Positions 1 to 7,171 are shown, counted from the stretch's first letter. The stretch: 35,011 bases of DNA from Lentisphaeria bacterium (GCA_022768375.1 JALEMG010000029.1:1-35011); one strand, 5' to 3'. Notes: generated from the letters alone by a model not told the origin. Translations and numbers: made by a program.

Positions 1-565
1 TGTCGGCTTTTTCAGTCGAGGATCCTTGAAGAAGAGAAGTCAAAGCGTTAACGTAAAACACAGAAAAATCTCATTCGGAGATTTTCAAACAGAAACAATC
101 GGAATTTCTGTCAAAAAGATATTGATAGAGGTTCCCTTTATGGTGACGGCTCCCATTCATCGACGACTAAACGTAGGCGATGAGTGCGTAGCACCGGAGT
201 GAGTACAAACCTCGCCGATTGCATCCGCCACCTTCTTTTTGACACAAAAAGACATCGCGCCAATCACGTTGTTGGGGCTGTTTCGGACTTTTAGCGCGAG
301 GGCTTTTCCCGTTTTGAGGTCAGTGCCTTTCCCCCCCAGTGTCCGCGCTGATTTTTTTGTCGCAACCCAGCGGCTGGTGATTTAGCGCGACTCTCCCTTG
401 TCAAGTTCAGCATAATGGTAAGTCCGGGACTGACCCCAAACGGAGAATTTCGCTCCCGGCTTCACAAGCATAAGTCCTTAATGATACGCTGGTTTCCATT
501 CAGTGGGGAAAGGGGGAGACCCTTATTCTTTGCACATCTCTGTGGCACAAGGGGTTTTGCGTGGA
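1..565. other. Gene-poor stretch with no supportable gene
   Basis: I see no convincing protein gene here. The reading frames are short, lack ribosome binding sites and do not resemble known proteins. A minus-strand frame without a start codon runs from about 388 down to 157, and a 60-codon plus-strand frame lies at 415-597, but neither is convincing. The stretch does hold a set of nested inverted repeats (109-244), listed separately. The sequence TTTAGCGCGA occurs twice (about 290 and 382). It looks like a region of dispersed repeats or decayed mobile DNA upstream of the tRNA. Confidence 0.5.
109..244. repeat. Nested inverted-repeat element (MITE-like or structured RNA)
   Basis: Seen directly: an 11-bp perfect inverted repeat, TGTCAAAAAGA at 109-119 against TCTTTTTGACA at 234-244. 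Nested inside it are GAGGTT at 128-133 against AACCTC at 208-213, and TCATCG at 157-162 against CGATGA at 178-183. All three pairs are collinear and could form one long interrupted hairpin of about 136 nt. A small local hairpin, CTTTTTG-ACA-CAAAAAG, lies at 235-251. It could be a miniature inverted-repeat element, a dispersed hairpin repeat or a structured RNA. No promoter was found for it. Confidence 0.35.
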
Positions 566-566
566 C

Positions 567-600
567 AAAAAAAGAGCCGCCAACAGTAACCTGTTGACGG
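567..600 (-). terminator. Rho-independent terminator of the tRNA-Pro gene
   Basis: Read on the minus strand, CCGTCAACAG (600-591), a 4-nt loop and CTGTTGGCGG (586-577) form a 10-bp stem with one G-T pair. CTC and a run of seven T (573-567) follow. It lies about 14 nt beyond the 3' end of the tRNA-Pro gene on the same strand. Confidence 0.85.
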
Positions 601-613
601 TCAAGGACTTAAA

Positions 614-691
614 TGGTCGGGGCGGGGAGATTCGAACTCCCGACCTATTGCTCCCAAAGCAATCGCGCTAACCAGACTGCGCTACGCCCCG
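614..691 (-). tRNA. tRNA-Pro (anticodon UGG), CCA encoded
   Basis: Read on the minus strand from 691, the sequence folds as a standard tRNA. The acceptor stem CGGGGCG pairs with CGCCCCG. The D-loop contains GGTTAGCGCGA. The anticodon arm is ATTGC-TTTGGGA-GCAAT, with UGG in the loop, and the T-loop contains GTTCGAATC. The discriminator A is followed by an encoded CCA (616-614). It has its own promoter and terminator and so appears to be a single-gene transcript. Confidence 0.95.
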
Positions 692-709
692 ACGGTCAAT
701 CCATCCCTT

Positions 710-738
710 AAAATAACATGCGAAGTTCTTTTATTCAA
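710..738 (-). promoter_or_regulatory. Sigma-70-type promoter for tRNA-Pro
   Basis: On the minus strand, TTGAAT (738-733), a 17-bp spacer and TATTTT (715-710) lie just upstream of the tRNA 5' end at 691. This predicts transcription start near 703, giving a 5' extension of about 12 nt. Confidence 0.65.
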
Positions 739-758
739 GGCGGCAACACTCCCGACTC

Positions 759-786
759 TTGATTTTTTGCCGTTTGCTTTTATGGT
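759..786 (+). promoter_or_regulatory. Possible promoter for the small heat-shock genes
   Basis: TTGATT (759-764), a 16-bp spacer and TATGGT (781-786) lie about 88 nt upstream of the chosen start of the first Hsp20 gene. The match is only fair. I see no clear CIRCE-type repeat between it and the gene. Confidence 0.35.
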
Positions 787-873
787 GTAATGCTGGAGAG
801 GTCGGTTCGCCGCCGGTGGATTCGCGGCGCATCCATTTCGGCGGCGGCCACGGAAAAAGAGGAGAATTTGACC

Positions 874-1350
874 ATGAATCTGTTGGCAAAACGCGAACAC
901 GAAGTCCCCGCTACGCTGGAAAAGGTTTTTCCCGGTGTCGATGAACTGATCCGGACCATGTTCGGACGGATGATCGAGCCCGGAGCCGGATTGCTCCGCG
1001 GCTCGATTTTCGACTCCCGCTGGGAGACCGAGGTGGGGGAAACCGAAGTCACCGTGAAGATTTCCTGCCCGGGCTGCCGCCGCAGTGAATTCGAGTTGGA
1101 CATCACCGGCGACTTTCTCAATTTCAAACTGCACCGCTGCGAGGAGGATTCCAAACCGGAGGCGGGACGGCATTTCGTTTTCCGGGAGCGTTCGTGCGCG
1201 GAATACGAGGAGTGCATCAAACTGCCGGTCCCGGTCAAAGGCGCTGCCGCCACGGCGAAATACGCCGACGGTGTGGTGACGGTGAACATCCCCCGGGATC
1301 TGCAGACCCCGGAGCCGCCCCGGACCATCAAAATCAAGTGCGACAAATGA
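874..1350 (+). CDS. Hsp20/alpha-crystallin-family small heat-shock protein
   Basis: Predicted 158-residue member of the small heat-shock protein family, which are ATP-independent holdases that form oligomers and bind unfolding proteins in the cytoplasm. The C-terminal two thirds reads as an alpha-crystallin beta-sandwich: an alternating hydrophobic pattern, then a YADGVVTVNIPR segment that matches the usual 'DGVLTVxxPK' strand near the C-terminus. I chose the ATG at 874 because AGAGGAG (858-864) lies 9 nt upstream. A longer reading from 790 has no ribosome binding site and a low-complexity arginine-rich N-terminus. It is unusually rich in cysteine (a CPGC segment and others), which is atypical and might reflect redox sensitivity. 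It is followed 15 nt later by a second Hsp20 gene, so the two are probably co-transcribed and may form mixed oligomers. Confidence 0.75.
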   Translation: MNLLAKREHEVPATLEKVFPGVDELIRTMFGRMIEPGAGLLRGSIFDSRWETEVGETEVTVKISCPGCRRSEFELDITGDFLNFKLHRCEEDSKPEAGRHFVFRERSCAEYEECIKLPVPVKGAAATAKYADGVVTVNIPRDLQTPEPPRTIKIKCDK

Positions 1351-1365
1351 AAGGACGGTGACATC

Positions 1366-1701
1366 ATGCCGGAACTTGCTGAAATCGAAGAAAAATGCGA
1401 ATGCATCACCATCCGCCCGGCCGCGGATGTCGTCGAGACCCCCGATGGAATGGAACTCACCTTTGAAATCCCCGGCACAGCCGCGGATCAGGTGGCGCTG
1501 GAGATCAGGGAACGGCTGCTCACGCTGACGGCGAAAAGTTCCCTGCATCGCCGCGGTCTGCCCGTAGTCTACAAACGGGCGTTTTATCTCTCCGACGCGG
1601 TCCACACCGCCGGGATCACCGCCAAGGCCGCCGACGGTCTGCTGACGGTCTGGGTCCCGAAAGCGGAAAATGCCCGGACCCACCGAATCACGGTGGAATA
1701 A
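1366..1701 (+). CDS. Hsp20/alpha-crystallin-family small heat-shock protein (second copy)
   Basis: Predicted 111-residue small heat-shock protein consisting of little more than the alpha-crystallin domain. The opening 'ADVVETPDGMELTFEIPG' pattern is the typical first strands (usually DIxExxDxxxxxxxLPG). The closing 'KAADGLLTVWVPKAE' is the typical penultimate strand followed by a short tail. AAGGA about 10 nt before the ATG serves as ribosome binding site. It lies 15 nt after the first Hsp20 gene, and a terminator hairpin follows at 1727-1763, so the two form a bicistronic unit. The two proteins differ enough not to be a very recent duplication. The family assignment is firm; individual roles cannot be told from sequence. 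Confidence 0.85.
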   Translation: MPELAEIEEKCECITIRPAADVVETPDGMELTFEIPGTAADQVALEIRERLLTLTAKSSLHRRGLPVVYKRAFYLSDAVHTAGITAKAADGLLTVWVPKAENARTHRITVE

Positions 1702-1726
1702 CCTTCATCCGTTTGCGCCGCACAAC

Positions 1727-1763
1727 AAAACTCCGCCGGGAACGATCCCGTGCGGAGTTTTTC
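1727..1763. terminator. Intrinsic terminator between convergent hsp20 and qmcA units
   Basis: AAACTCCGC (1728-1736) pairs with GCGGAGTTT (1752-1760). An inner CGGG/CCCG pair extends the stem. T-runs follow on the plus strand (GTTTTTCG) and, more weakly, on the minus strand (GTTTTG). It serves the hsp20 pair and may also stop the converging qmcA transcript. Confidence 0.75.
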
Positions 1764-1785
1764 GCCGTTCGTGAGGGGAGGGCGC

Positions 1786-2718
1786 TTACGGCTGTTCCGG
1801 GGACTTCTCCTTCAGCACCGCCAGCGCGGAACGGATGAATCCGGCGACGTTGGCCAGATCCGCCGGCAGGATCATGGTGTTGCCCTCCCGGGCCAGATTG
1901 CCGAATTCCTTGATGTACTGCTCGGCCAGCCGCAGATTGACCGCGTCCCGACCGTTGGGATTGTTGCCGATGGCGTCGGCGATGGTGCGGATCCCCTCGG
2001 CCGTGGCCTGCGCCACCAGCCGGATCTCCTCGGCATGACCGGAGGCTTCATTGACCCGCCGCTGCATTTCGCCTTCGGAAAGCGAAATCGCTTCCTGTTT
2101 CTCCCCGTCGGCCCGATTGATCCGGGACTGCCGTTCGCCCTCGGACTCTGCGATAAGGGCGCGTTTTTCCCGTTCGGCGCGCATCTGTTTTTCCATGGCG
2201 TCCAGCACGGAAGCCGGAGGATTGATGGTCTTGATCTCATACCGGGTGACTTTCACCCCCCACGGGTCGGAGGCTTTGTCCAGTTCGGCGCAGATGGCGG
2301 AATTGATCGCGGCCCGTTCCTCAAAGGTCCGGTCCAGTTCCAGTTTGCCGATCTCCGAACGCAGCGTGGTCTGGGCCAACTGCACGCAGGCGTACAGGTA
2401 ATCCGCGATCCCGTAGGAGGCTTTGACCGGATCGACCACCTGGAGATAAAGCACCCCGTCCACTTCGACGATGATGTTGTCCCGGGTCACGCACTGCTGG
2501 GGAGGAACGTCGATGGCCGTTTCCTTGAGATTCTGCTTGTAGGCGACCCGATCCACAAAGGGCATCAGCAAATGCAGTCCCGCGCCCAGCGTACTTCTGT
2601 AACGTCCCAGACGCTCCACCAGCCACGCCTGTTTCTGGGGAACGATCCGCAGGGAGCGGCTGATGACGATGAACACCGCAAACGCGATGACACAGACGGT
2701 GAACAATGTTCCGGGCAT
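1786..2718 (-). CDS. qmcA: SPFH/Band 7 membrane protein, QmcA/stomatin-like
   Basis: Predicted 310-residue membrane-anchored SPFH (stomatin/prohibitin/flotillin) protein, a scaffold forming large rings at membrane microdomains and often controlling partner proteases or membrane quality. An N-terminal hydrophobic segment (about residues 4-20) is followed by 'RIVPQKQAWLVERLGRY', the signature start of the Band 7 domain. The domain continues through 'VTRDNIIVEVDGVLYLQV' and 'ALIAESEGERQSRINRA', where the coiled-coil helix begins. A C-terminal segment with 'NPNGRDAVNLRLAEQYI' closes it. The length fits QmcA (about 305). The start has AAGGAAGG 8 nt upstream. It lies 24 nt after the nfeD-family gene on the same strand, the classic NfeD-SPFH pairing, which supports the call. 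Confidence 0.9.
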   Translation of the reverse strand: MPGTLFTVCVIAFAVFIVISRSLRIVPQKQAWLVERLGRYRSTLGAGLHLLMPFVDRVAYKQNLKETAIDVPPQQCVTRDNIIVEVDGVLYLQVVDPVKASYGIADYLYACVQLAQTTLRSEIGKLELDRTFEERAAINSAICAELDKASDPWGVKVTRYEIKTINPPASVLDAMEKQMRAEREKRALIAESEGERQSRINRADGEKQEAISLSEGEMQRRVNEASGHAEEIRLVAQATAEGIRTIADAIGNNPNGRDAVNLRLAEQYIKEFGNLAREGNTMILPADLANVAGFIRSALAVLKEKSPEQP

Positions 2719-2742
2719 GATGATTTCCTTCCTTGAATTGGG

Positions 2743-3162
2743 TTATTTTTTCGACACGGTCAGGACCAGATTGTCGCGCCTGACAATGCGCACCTCGGTG
2801 CCGACCGCCAGTTCCGAATCCGCTTCCGCGGTCCAGAATGAACCGCGAAACTCCACTTTTCCCGTCCGATTCGGGGCGATCGCCTCGGCGACGACCGCCG
2901 TCTCTCCGGTCGGATCGTCCTGATCAATATCGCCGGCCGTACCGGACTCCCGGCCCAGAAAAATCCTTCGCCCGCACAGGGTGAATACCACGCTGGCAAT
3001 GACAAAGATCACGACCTGCCAAGTGATCGTCAAGCCGTGACACATGATCAGGATCAGACCGGTCAAAATCGCCCCGGCTCCAAAAAAGCAAATCACGAAT
3101 CCGGGAATCACCAACTCAGCCACCAGCATGACGGTCCCGATTACAATCCATGTCCACTGCAT
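2743..3162 (-). CDS. NfeD-family membrane protein
   Basis: Predicted 139-residue NfeD-like protein: three hydrophobic segments (about residues 4-24, 27-45 and 50-66), then a soluble C-terminal OB-fold domain containing 'GETAVVAEAIAPNRTGKV' and ending 'VGTEVRIVRRDNLVLTV', the characteristic NfeD C-terminus. NfeD proteins bind SPFH proteins and are thought to tune membrane microdomain or protease function. I chose the ATG at 3162; a longer frame from 3246 has a charged non-membrane extension that crosses the likely promoter. AAAGGA lies about 12 nt upstream. It is the first gene of the nfeD-qmcA unit. This is the short form without the N-terminal serine protease domain. Confidence 0.85.
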   Translation of the reverse strand: MQWTWIVIGTVMLVAELVIPGFVICFFGAGAILTGLILIMCHGLTITWQVVIFVIASVVFTLCGRRIFLGRESGTAGDIDQDDPTGETAVVAEAIAPNRTGKVEFRGSFWTAEADSELAVGTEVRIVRRDNLVLTVSKK

Positions 3163-3217
3163 TATCCGACGGTTCCTTTCTTCCTTGTGACGATCCCCTT
3201 GCGACAGACACCACGAT

Positions 3218-3246
3218 AATGTATCCTTTCCGGCACGGGATGTCAA
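3218..3246 (-). promoter_or_regulatory. Promoter of the nfeD-qmcA unit
   Basis: On the minus strand, a perfect -35 TTGACA (3246-3241), a 17-bp spacer and TACATT (3223-3218) lie about 56 nt upstream of the nfeD start. This is the best -35 match in the window. Confidence 0.8.
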
Positions 3247-3308
3247 GCGTGGGAATGGGGAAATGCGTCATATCATTACAGATCACCTGTGATTTTTCCG
3301 GACACGGG

Positions 3309-3356
3309 AGGAAAATCGACATTGTTTTCCTTTCGCGGCGCGTGTATATTACGCGC
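3309..3356. promoter_or_regulatory. Candidate operators: two dyads over the amidohydrolase promoter
   Basis: AGGAAAA (3309-3315) and TTTTCCT (3325-3331) form 7-bp arms 9 nt apart that cover the -35 box. GCGCGT (3338-3343) and ACGCGC (3351-3356) form 6-bp arms 7 nt apart that enclose the -10 box. Their position suggests repressor binding sites. No regulator gene lies adjacent. Confidence 0.35.
3322..3350 (+). promoter_or_regulatory. Promoter of the solitary amidohydrolase
   Basis: TTGTTT (3322-3327), a 17-bp spacer and TATATT (3345-3350) lie about 50 nt before the start codon. The same arrangement recurs at 4237-4265 and 27185-27213. It is divergent from the nfeD promoter. Confidence 0.7.
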
Positions 3357-3399
3357 AATGCCTTAGGACGGTTGACCATGAACAGAAGGAGCAGACAGA

Positions 3400-4206
3400 A
3401 TGTTTACCGATTTTCACGCGCATTTCAATTCCGTTGATCCCGGAGAGGTCCGGGAGTTCGTCCGCAATTGTGAAAAAAATCAAACCCGGGCCGTGATGAC
3501 CGGTGGCTGGATGGGGGATCACCACTACGCTTCTCTGGAGGATATCCGCAAATTCTGCGCCGAGTACCCGGACTGGCTGCTGCCCGGGGCTAAAATCGAT
3601 CAGTGGGATACCCCGCCCGACGTGTCGCAGATCCGCCGGATCAAGGACATGGGGTTTGTGATGGCGAAATTCATCTGTCCGTACTACGAGTACGACCACG
3701 ACATGTATCTGCCCGTGTACGAGGAGTTGGAGAAACTGGAGATGCCGGCGCTGTTCCACACGGGGATTCATCGTCCGACCCAGGTCGATGCGACGTACCG
3801 CCGCCCGATGCTGCTGAATATGGACCCGCTGCGGCTGGACCGTATCGCCCGGGCGTTTCCGAAACTGAAGATCGTGATCGCCCATCTCGGAACGAGTTTT
3901 TTCCGGGAACAGGCGTCCTGCATGGCCAAGGCGTTTCCCAACGTCTATTCCGATCTGGCCGGCAGCGGCGCATGGAAGGGATTGAGTCCGCGGGATGTCG
4001 GATTTTATATGCGCGACATCATGGATCCCGGCAATCCCCGCTATCTGACCAAACTCGTTTTCGGTTCCGACTGCTACGTCAAATATCCGGAAATCCAGAC
4101 CGAAGCGATTCAGCATTATCTCAAGATTTTGAATGAGAACGGTTTGGACCGATCCGCCGTCGACGCGGTTATGGGCGGGACCGTGTCCGCGTGGCTGGGA
4201 TGCTGA
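3400..4206 (+). CDS. Amidohydrolase-2-type metal-dependent hydrolase
   Basis: Predicted 268-residue TIM-barrel hydrolase of the amidohydrolase-2 (PF04909-like) group. It begins FTDFHAHF, giving the metal ligands H6 and H8 of the first strand. It continues with 'LFHTGIH' (metal-binding His), 'VIAHLGTS' (second His) and 'LVFGSDCYV' (catalytic Asp). The substrate cannot be read from sequence; relatives act on decarboxylation, lactone hydrolysis or uncharacterised substrates. AAGGAG (3386-3391) lies 8 nt before the ATG. It is a single-gene unit with its own promoter, flanked by dyads that suggest repression. It ends 30 nt before the polysaccharide operon promoter with no clear terminator, so some read-through into the operon is possible. 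Confidence 0.8.
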   Translation: MFTDFHAHFNSVDPGEVREFVRNCEKNQTRAVMTGGWMGDHHYASLEDIRKFCAEYPDWLLPGAKIDQWDTPPDVSQIRRIKDMGFVMAKFICPYYEYDHDMYLPVYEELEKLEMPALFHTGIHRPTQVDATYRRPMLLNMDPLRLDRIARAFPKLKIVIAHLGTSFFREQASCMAKAFPNVYSDLAGSGAWKGLSPRDVGFYMRDIMDPGNPRYLTKLVFGSDCYVKYPEIQTEAIQHYLKILNENGLDRSAVDAVMGGTVSAWLGC

Positions 4207-4236
4207 ATTTACGCCGCAATCTTCGGAATCGGGAGG

Positions 4237-4265
4237 TTGCATTTTCCCGTTGCGCGGAGTATATT
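4237..4265 (+). promoter_or_regulatory. Promoter of the polysaccharide operon
   Basis: TTGCAT (4237-4242), a 17-bp spacer and TATATT (4260-4265) lie upstream of the antiterminator gene. Start of transcription is predicted near 4272, giving a leader of about 50 nt to the GTG at 4325. I found no comparably strong promoter by eye inside the following 22 kb. Confidence 0.7.
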
Positions 4266-4293
4266 ATGGGTCGGATATTTTTGCCGTCCTGTG

Positions 4294-4309
4294 AAAAAAT
4301 TTTTTTTTT
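4294..4309 (+). other. A6T10 homopolymer tract in the operon leader
   Basis: Six A (4294-4299) followed by ten T (4300-4309) lie inside the predicted 5' leader. The tract would give U10 in the RNA with no stable GC hairpin before it, so it is not a standard terminator. Such runs are known to allow RNA polymerase slippage or pausing. Its place before an antiterminator gene makes a regulatory role possible but unproven. Confidence 0.4.
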
Positions 4310-4324
4310 GCGGGATGGCGGAGC

Positions 4325-4921
4325 GTGCGGAAAAACAACGGGGCGGCTGTGGCGGAAAAGGATTTCTTATCTGCGGAAAATGCTTTGTGGATGCCGGTTT
4401 ACACCCAGCCGCTGCATGAATTCCGCTTGAAGGATTTTCTGGATTCCCGGGGAATCCCGTGCTATCTGCCGCTGTTGCCGGAATGGAAGATCCAGAAGGT
4501 CCGCTCCATAAAAAAATCTTACGAGTACCGCAAAATCGTCTGGCGGCCGATGTTTCGGGGGTATCTCTTTGCCCGGTTGACCCCGGAGGAGAAATCGTCC
4601 TGCTGGCAATCCAAGTCGGTGATCGCGTTTCTGACGGTTCCCGAATCGCAGCAGGAGGAGTTCATCCGGGAACTGCGGTCGGTCCGGCTGGTCGAGGAGT
4701 TGGGCAGGGAAAAACCGGTCGAGTTCGGCAGCGGGATCCGGGAAGGGGAACTTTTCCTGATCGAATCCGGGATCTTCGAGGGGACTTACGGAAAGTTGCT
4801 GAAAAAAAACCGGCAGTTTCTCTGGACGGTGGAGATCGAGTGCATGCACAGCACGGTGGCGGTGGAGATCGACCCATCCCAATACAGGATGCGAAAAGTT
4901 GGCGGTGATGACGGCAAGTGA
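4325..4921 (+). CDS. NusG-paralogue transcription antiterminator (RfaH/UpxY/LoaP type)
   Basis: Predicted 198-residue operon-specific NusG paralogue that would bind elongating RNA polymerase and let it read through the long polysaccharide operon. The NGN domain begins around residue 22 with 'WMPVYTQPLHEFRLKDFL', the typical WY-x-YTKP-xHE start, and includes 'WRPMFRGYLFARLT', matching the 'xPLFPGYxFxR' strand. A C-terminal KOW segment, 'IREGELFLIESGIFEGTYGKL', follows at about 138-158. It is first in the operon, as UpxY/LoaP-like proteins usually are. The start is uncertain: GTG at 4325 has GGAG only 2 nt away, GTG at 4349 is equally possible, and an ATG lies at 4391 just before the NGN motif. 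The protein lacks the strict length of housekeeping NusG. Family confident; exact subfamily not. Confidence 0.85.
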   Translation: MRKNNGAAVAEKDFLSAENALWMPVYTQPLHEFRLKDFLDSRGIPCYLPLLPEWKIQKVRSIKKSYEYRKIVWRPMFRGYLFARLTPEEKSSCWQSKSVIAFLTVPESQQEEFIRELRSVRLVEELGREKPVEFGSGIREGELFLIESGIFEGTYGKLLKKNRQFLWTVEIECMHSTVAVEIDPSQYRMRKVGGDDGK

Positions 4922-6044
4922 TCGTGAAATCGACCGGCGGGCCGGGTTGATCGGCGCGCTGCTCCGGGGGGATGCGTTGCGGCAGTGCGACGGGGAATTG
5001 CTACGGTGGGCGATAAAGCGCACCCTTGGTGCAATGGCGTATTACCGCTTCCATGACGATCTTCCCGCGGAAGTCGCGGGTGAGTGCCGGCGGCAGTACA
5101 TGTTCGGCGCGGTGCAGGACATGAAGTACGCGTCCGCCTACGCGGAGGTGTGCGGAGTTCTCAAGGAGGTCGGGATCGATTTCCTGCCGATGAAGGGAAT
5201 GGCGCTGGTGCTGCAGGGGGTCTACCCGAATGGCGCTCTGCGGCTGCACTGCGATATCGACCTGCTGATGCGAAGTGAGGCGGATTGCCGCCGGGCGGCG
5301 GAAGCGCTGAAGGCGGCGGGATGGCGCGGTCCCGGAGAGTTCGATTCCTATCACCACGTGCCGCCGCTGCACAAGCGGGAGATCATGCTGGAGATCCACC
5401 ATCTGATCCCAGGCGTTCGGGATGAGGAACTGAACCGGCGTTTCTGGGAAAAGGATTTCATCCGGCAGGGCGACGGCCGCGAATACCGGCTGTCGGATGA
5501 ATTGCACTTCGCCGTCCTCTTTGCCCATACGGCCATCAACCACGACTGGGAGTTCGGAGAAAGGTTTCTGCTGGATGCGGGGATGCTGATGCGCCGTTCC
5601 GGATTCGATGTGGAGAAAAGTTTTGCGTACTGCCGCATGATGGGAATTGCCGCACCGGAACATCTGCTGTCCGCCTTCCCGGAGATTTTCGGAGGAGGGC
5701 AGGGGGTACCGGAACCGTTTTCGCTTCTGCGCCGCCATGTGCTGGGCGGGACGATCCCGTTTTCCAGTCTGGTGATGACGGAGCCGGGACGTTTCGGATG
5801 GTCGTGGTGGCGGAAGCGGCTGGGTGGCTTCCGGCTGAAGTGGTTGCGCCAGAAATACGGTGTCGCGGATGCGAATTGGAAAACAATGCTGAACCTCATG
5901 TGGCGGGACTACCGCAATAAATTCGTTACCGGTTGGAAGTTTGCCTTCAAACCGAGTGTCGCGGAAATGCGCAAACGCAATTCCGCCGCGGCTCGTGAGG
6001 CGCTCGGCATCACGGCCCCGAACGAGGAACTGAACCACCTTTAA
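4908..6044 (+). CDS. Nucleotidyltransferase-family protein (PF14907-like) of polysaccharide loci
   Basis: Predicted 378-residue protein resembling the uncharacterised nucleotidyltransferase family PF14907, common in capsule and exopolysaccharide clusters. The diagnostic features are 'FLPMKGMALVLQGVYPNGALR' followed by 'CDIDLLM', giving the paired aspartates (about D116 and D118) expected to bind metal in a minimal nucleotidyltransferase fold. Histidine-rich helices (YHHVPPLH, HTAINHDWEFGERF) follow, also typical. Its substrate is unknown. I chose ATG at 4908; TTG at 4899 is possible. It overlaps the antiterminator gene by 14 nt, so the two are likely coupled. Composition is GC-rich like the chromosome, unlike the genes that follow 7168. 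Confidence 0.7.
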   Translation: MTASDREIDRRAGLIGALLRGDALRQCDGELLRWAIKRTLGAMAYYRFHDDLPAEVAGECRRQYMFGAVQDMKYASAYAEVCGVLKEVGIDFLPMKGMALVLQGVYPNGALRLHCDIDLLMRSEADCRRAAEALKAAGWRGPGEFDSYHHVPPLHKREIMLEIHHLIPGVRDEELNRRFWEKDFIRQGDGREYRLSDELHFAVLFAHTAINHDWEFGERFLLDAGMLMRRSGFDVEKSFAYCRMMGIAAPEHLLSAFPEIFGGGQGVPEPFSLLRRHVLGGTIPFSSLVMTEPGRFGWSWWRKRLGGFRLKWLRQKYGVADANWKTMLNLMWRDYRNKFVTGWKFAFKPSVAEMRKRNSAAAREALGITAPNEELNHL

Positions 6045-6058
6045 TTCGAGAGAGAACC

Positions 6059-7171
6059 ATGTCCGATCGACCGATTTTTGTTACCGAACCATCGTTGCCG
6101 CCGCTGGACGACTTCATCCCGTATCTGCGGAGGATATGGGAGAATAAGTGGCTGACCAACAACGGAGAATTCCATCGCAAGTTTGAAGCGGCGCTGGCGG
6201 AGTATCTCGGCGTGAAGTACGTCAGTCTTTTCACCAACGGCATGATCGCGCTGCAGGTCGGAATGCAGGCATTGCGGATCACCGGCGAGGTCATCACCAC
6301 GCCGTTCACGTTCGTCGCCACGACCCACGCGATCCACTGGAACAACTGCAAGCCGGTTTTCTGCGACATTGAACCGGACACCTACACGATGGATCCGGCG
6401 AAAGTCGAGGCGCTGATTACCCCCAAGACCACCGCGATCATGCCGGTGCATGTCTACGGCAACCCTTGCAACCACGAGGAACTGCGGCGAATTGCCGACA
6501 CCTACGGACTGAAACTCTTTTACGATGCGGCGCACGTCTTCGGAGTGCGTAAGGACGGTGTCTCTGTGTGCAGTTGGGGCGATCTGTCGATGTTGAGTTT
6601 CCACGCGACCAAGGTCTTCAACACTTTCGAGGGCGGGGCACTGGTCACAAACGATGAAAATTTAAAGAAGCGGATCGACTTCCTCAAGAACTTCGGTTTT
6701 GCCAATGAAGTGACGGTGGTGGCTCCGGGAACCAACGGCAAGATGGACGAGTTCCGCGCCGCATACGGGCTGCTGCAACTCGAAATCGTGGATGGCGAGA
6801 TCGCCAAACGGCGGAAAGTCGCGGAGTTCTACCGCGAAGGGTTGAAGAACGTACCGGGGATACGGGTGCTTCAGGATATCTCGGGGGTGAAACATAATTA
6901 CGCCTACTTCCCTGTTGAGGTGGACGCGAAGCAATACGGCATGACCCGTGACGAACTTTACGACAAGTTGAAAAGGGAAAACATTTACTCGCGGCGCTAC
7001 TTCTACCCGTTGTGCAGCGACGTCCCGACCTATCGCAGTCTGCCCAGTGCCACGGCGGAAAACCTGCCCGTGGCGACAAAAGTCGCAAAGGAGATACTCT
7101 GCCTGCCGATGTATGCGGGACTTACTGACGCTGTGCAGGCGGAAATTATCAAACATATTGTTGGTATATGA
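6059..7171 (+). CDS. DegT/DnrJ/EryC1/StrS aminotransferase (nucleotide-sugar 4-aminotransferase, VioA-like)
   Basis: Predicted 370-residue PLP-dependent sugar aminotransferase that would convert a 4-keto or 3-keto nucleotide sugar to an amino sugar using glutamate. Seen: 'WLTNNGEFHRKFEAALAEYL' near the N-terminus, 'PFTFVATTHAI', the 'YDAAHVFG' PLP-phosphate strand with Asp, and 'SFHATKVFNTFEGG' with K185 as the Schiff-base lysine. Full family length. The dTDP-4-amino-4,6-dideoxyglucose enzyme VioA is the closest type I recall, but substrate is inference. The rmlA/rmlB genes that would supply the keto sugar are not in the window. GAGAGAG before the ATG serves as ribosome binding site. It ends by an ATGA overlap with the ATP-grasp gene, at which point base composition drops. 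Confidence 0.85.
   Translation: MSDRPIFVTEPSLPPLDDFIPYLRRIWENKWLTNNGEFHRKFEAALAEYLGVKYVSLFTNGMIALQVGMQALRITGEVITTPFTFVATTHAIHWNNCKPVFCDIEPDTYTMDPAKVEALITPKTTAIMPVHVYGNPCNHEELRRIADTYGLKLFYDAAHVFGVRKDGVSVCSWGDLSMLSFHATKVFNTFEGGALVTNDENLKKRIDFLKNFGFANEVTVVAPGTNGKMDEFRAAYGLLQLEIVDGEIAKRRKVAEFYREGLKNVPGIRVLQDISGVKHNYAYFPVEVDAKQYGMTRDELYDKLKRENIYSRRYFYPLCSDVPTYRSLPSATAENLPVATKVAKEILCLPMYAGLTDAVQAEIIKHIVGI

Noticed and set aside
157-388. A minus-strand open frame without a start codon, containing a plausible-looking KKKVADAIGE segment
   Set aside because: No start codon or ribosome binding site, and it overlaps the inverted-repeat element. Other frames of the same stretch also stay open. It is more likely a by-product of repeat sequence than a gene.
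415-597. 60-codon plus-strand frame before the tRNA
   Set aside because: No ribosome binding site; it ends inside the tRNA-Pro terminator hairpin and its translation resembles nothing.
614-691. tRNA-Pro as an attachment site for an integrated element
   Set aside because: No integrase gene and no duplicate of the tRNA 3' end were seen nearby.
682-1683. A 333-codon minus-strand frame opposite the two hsp20 genes
   Set aside because: Antisense reading of two clear Hsp20 genes in GC-rich DNA, with an arginine- and glycine-rich translation and no domain.
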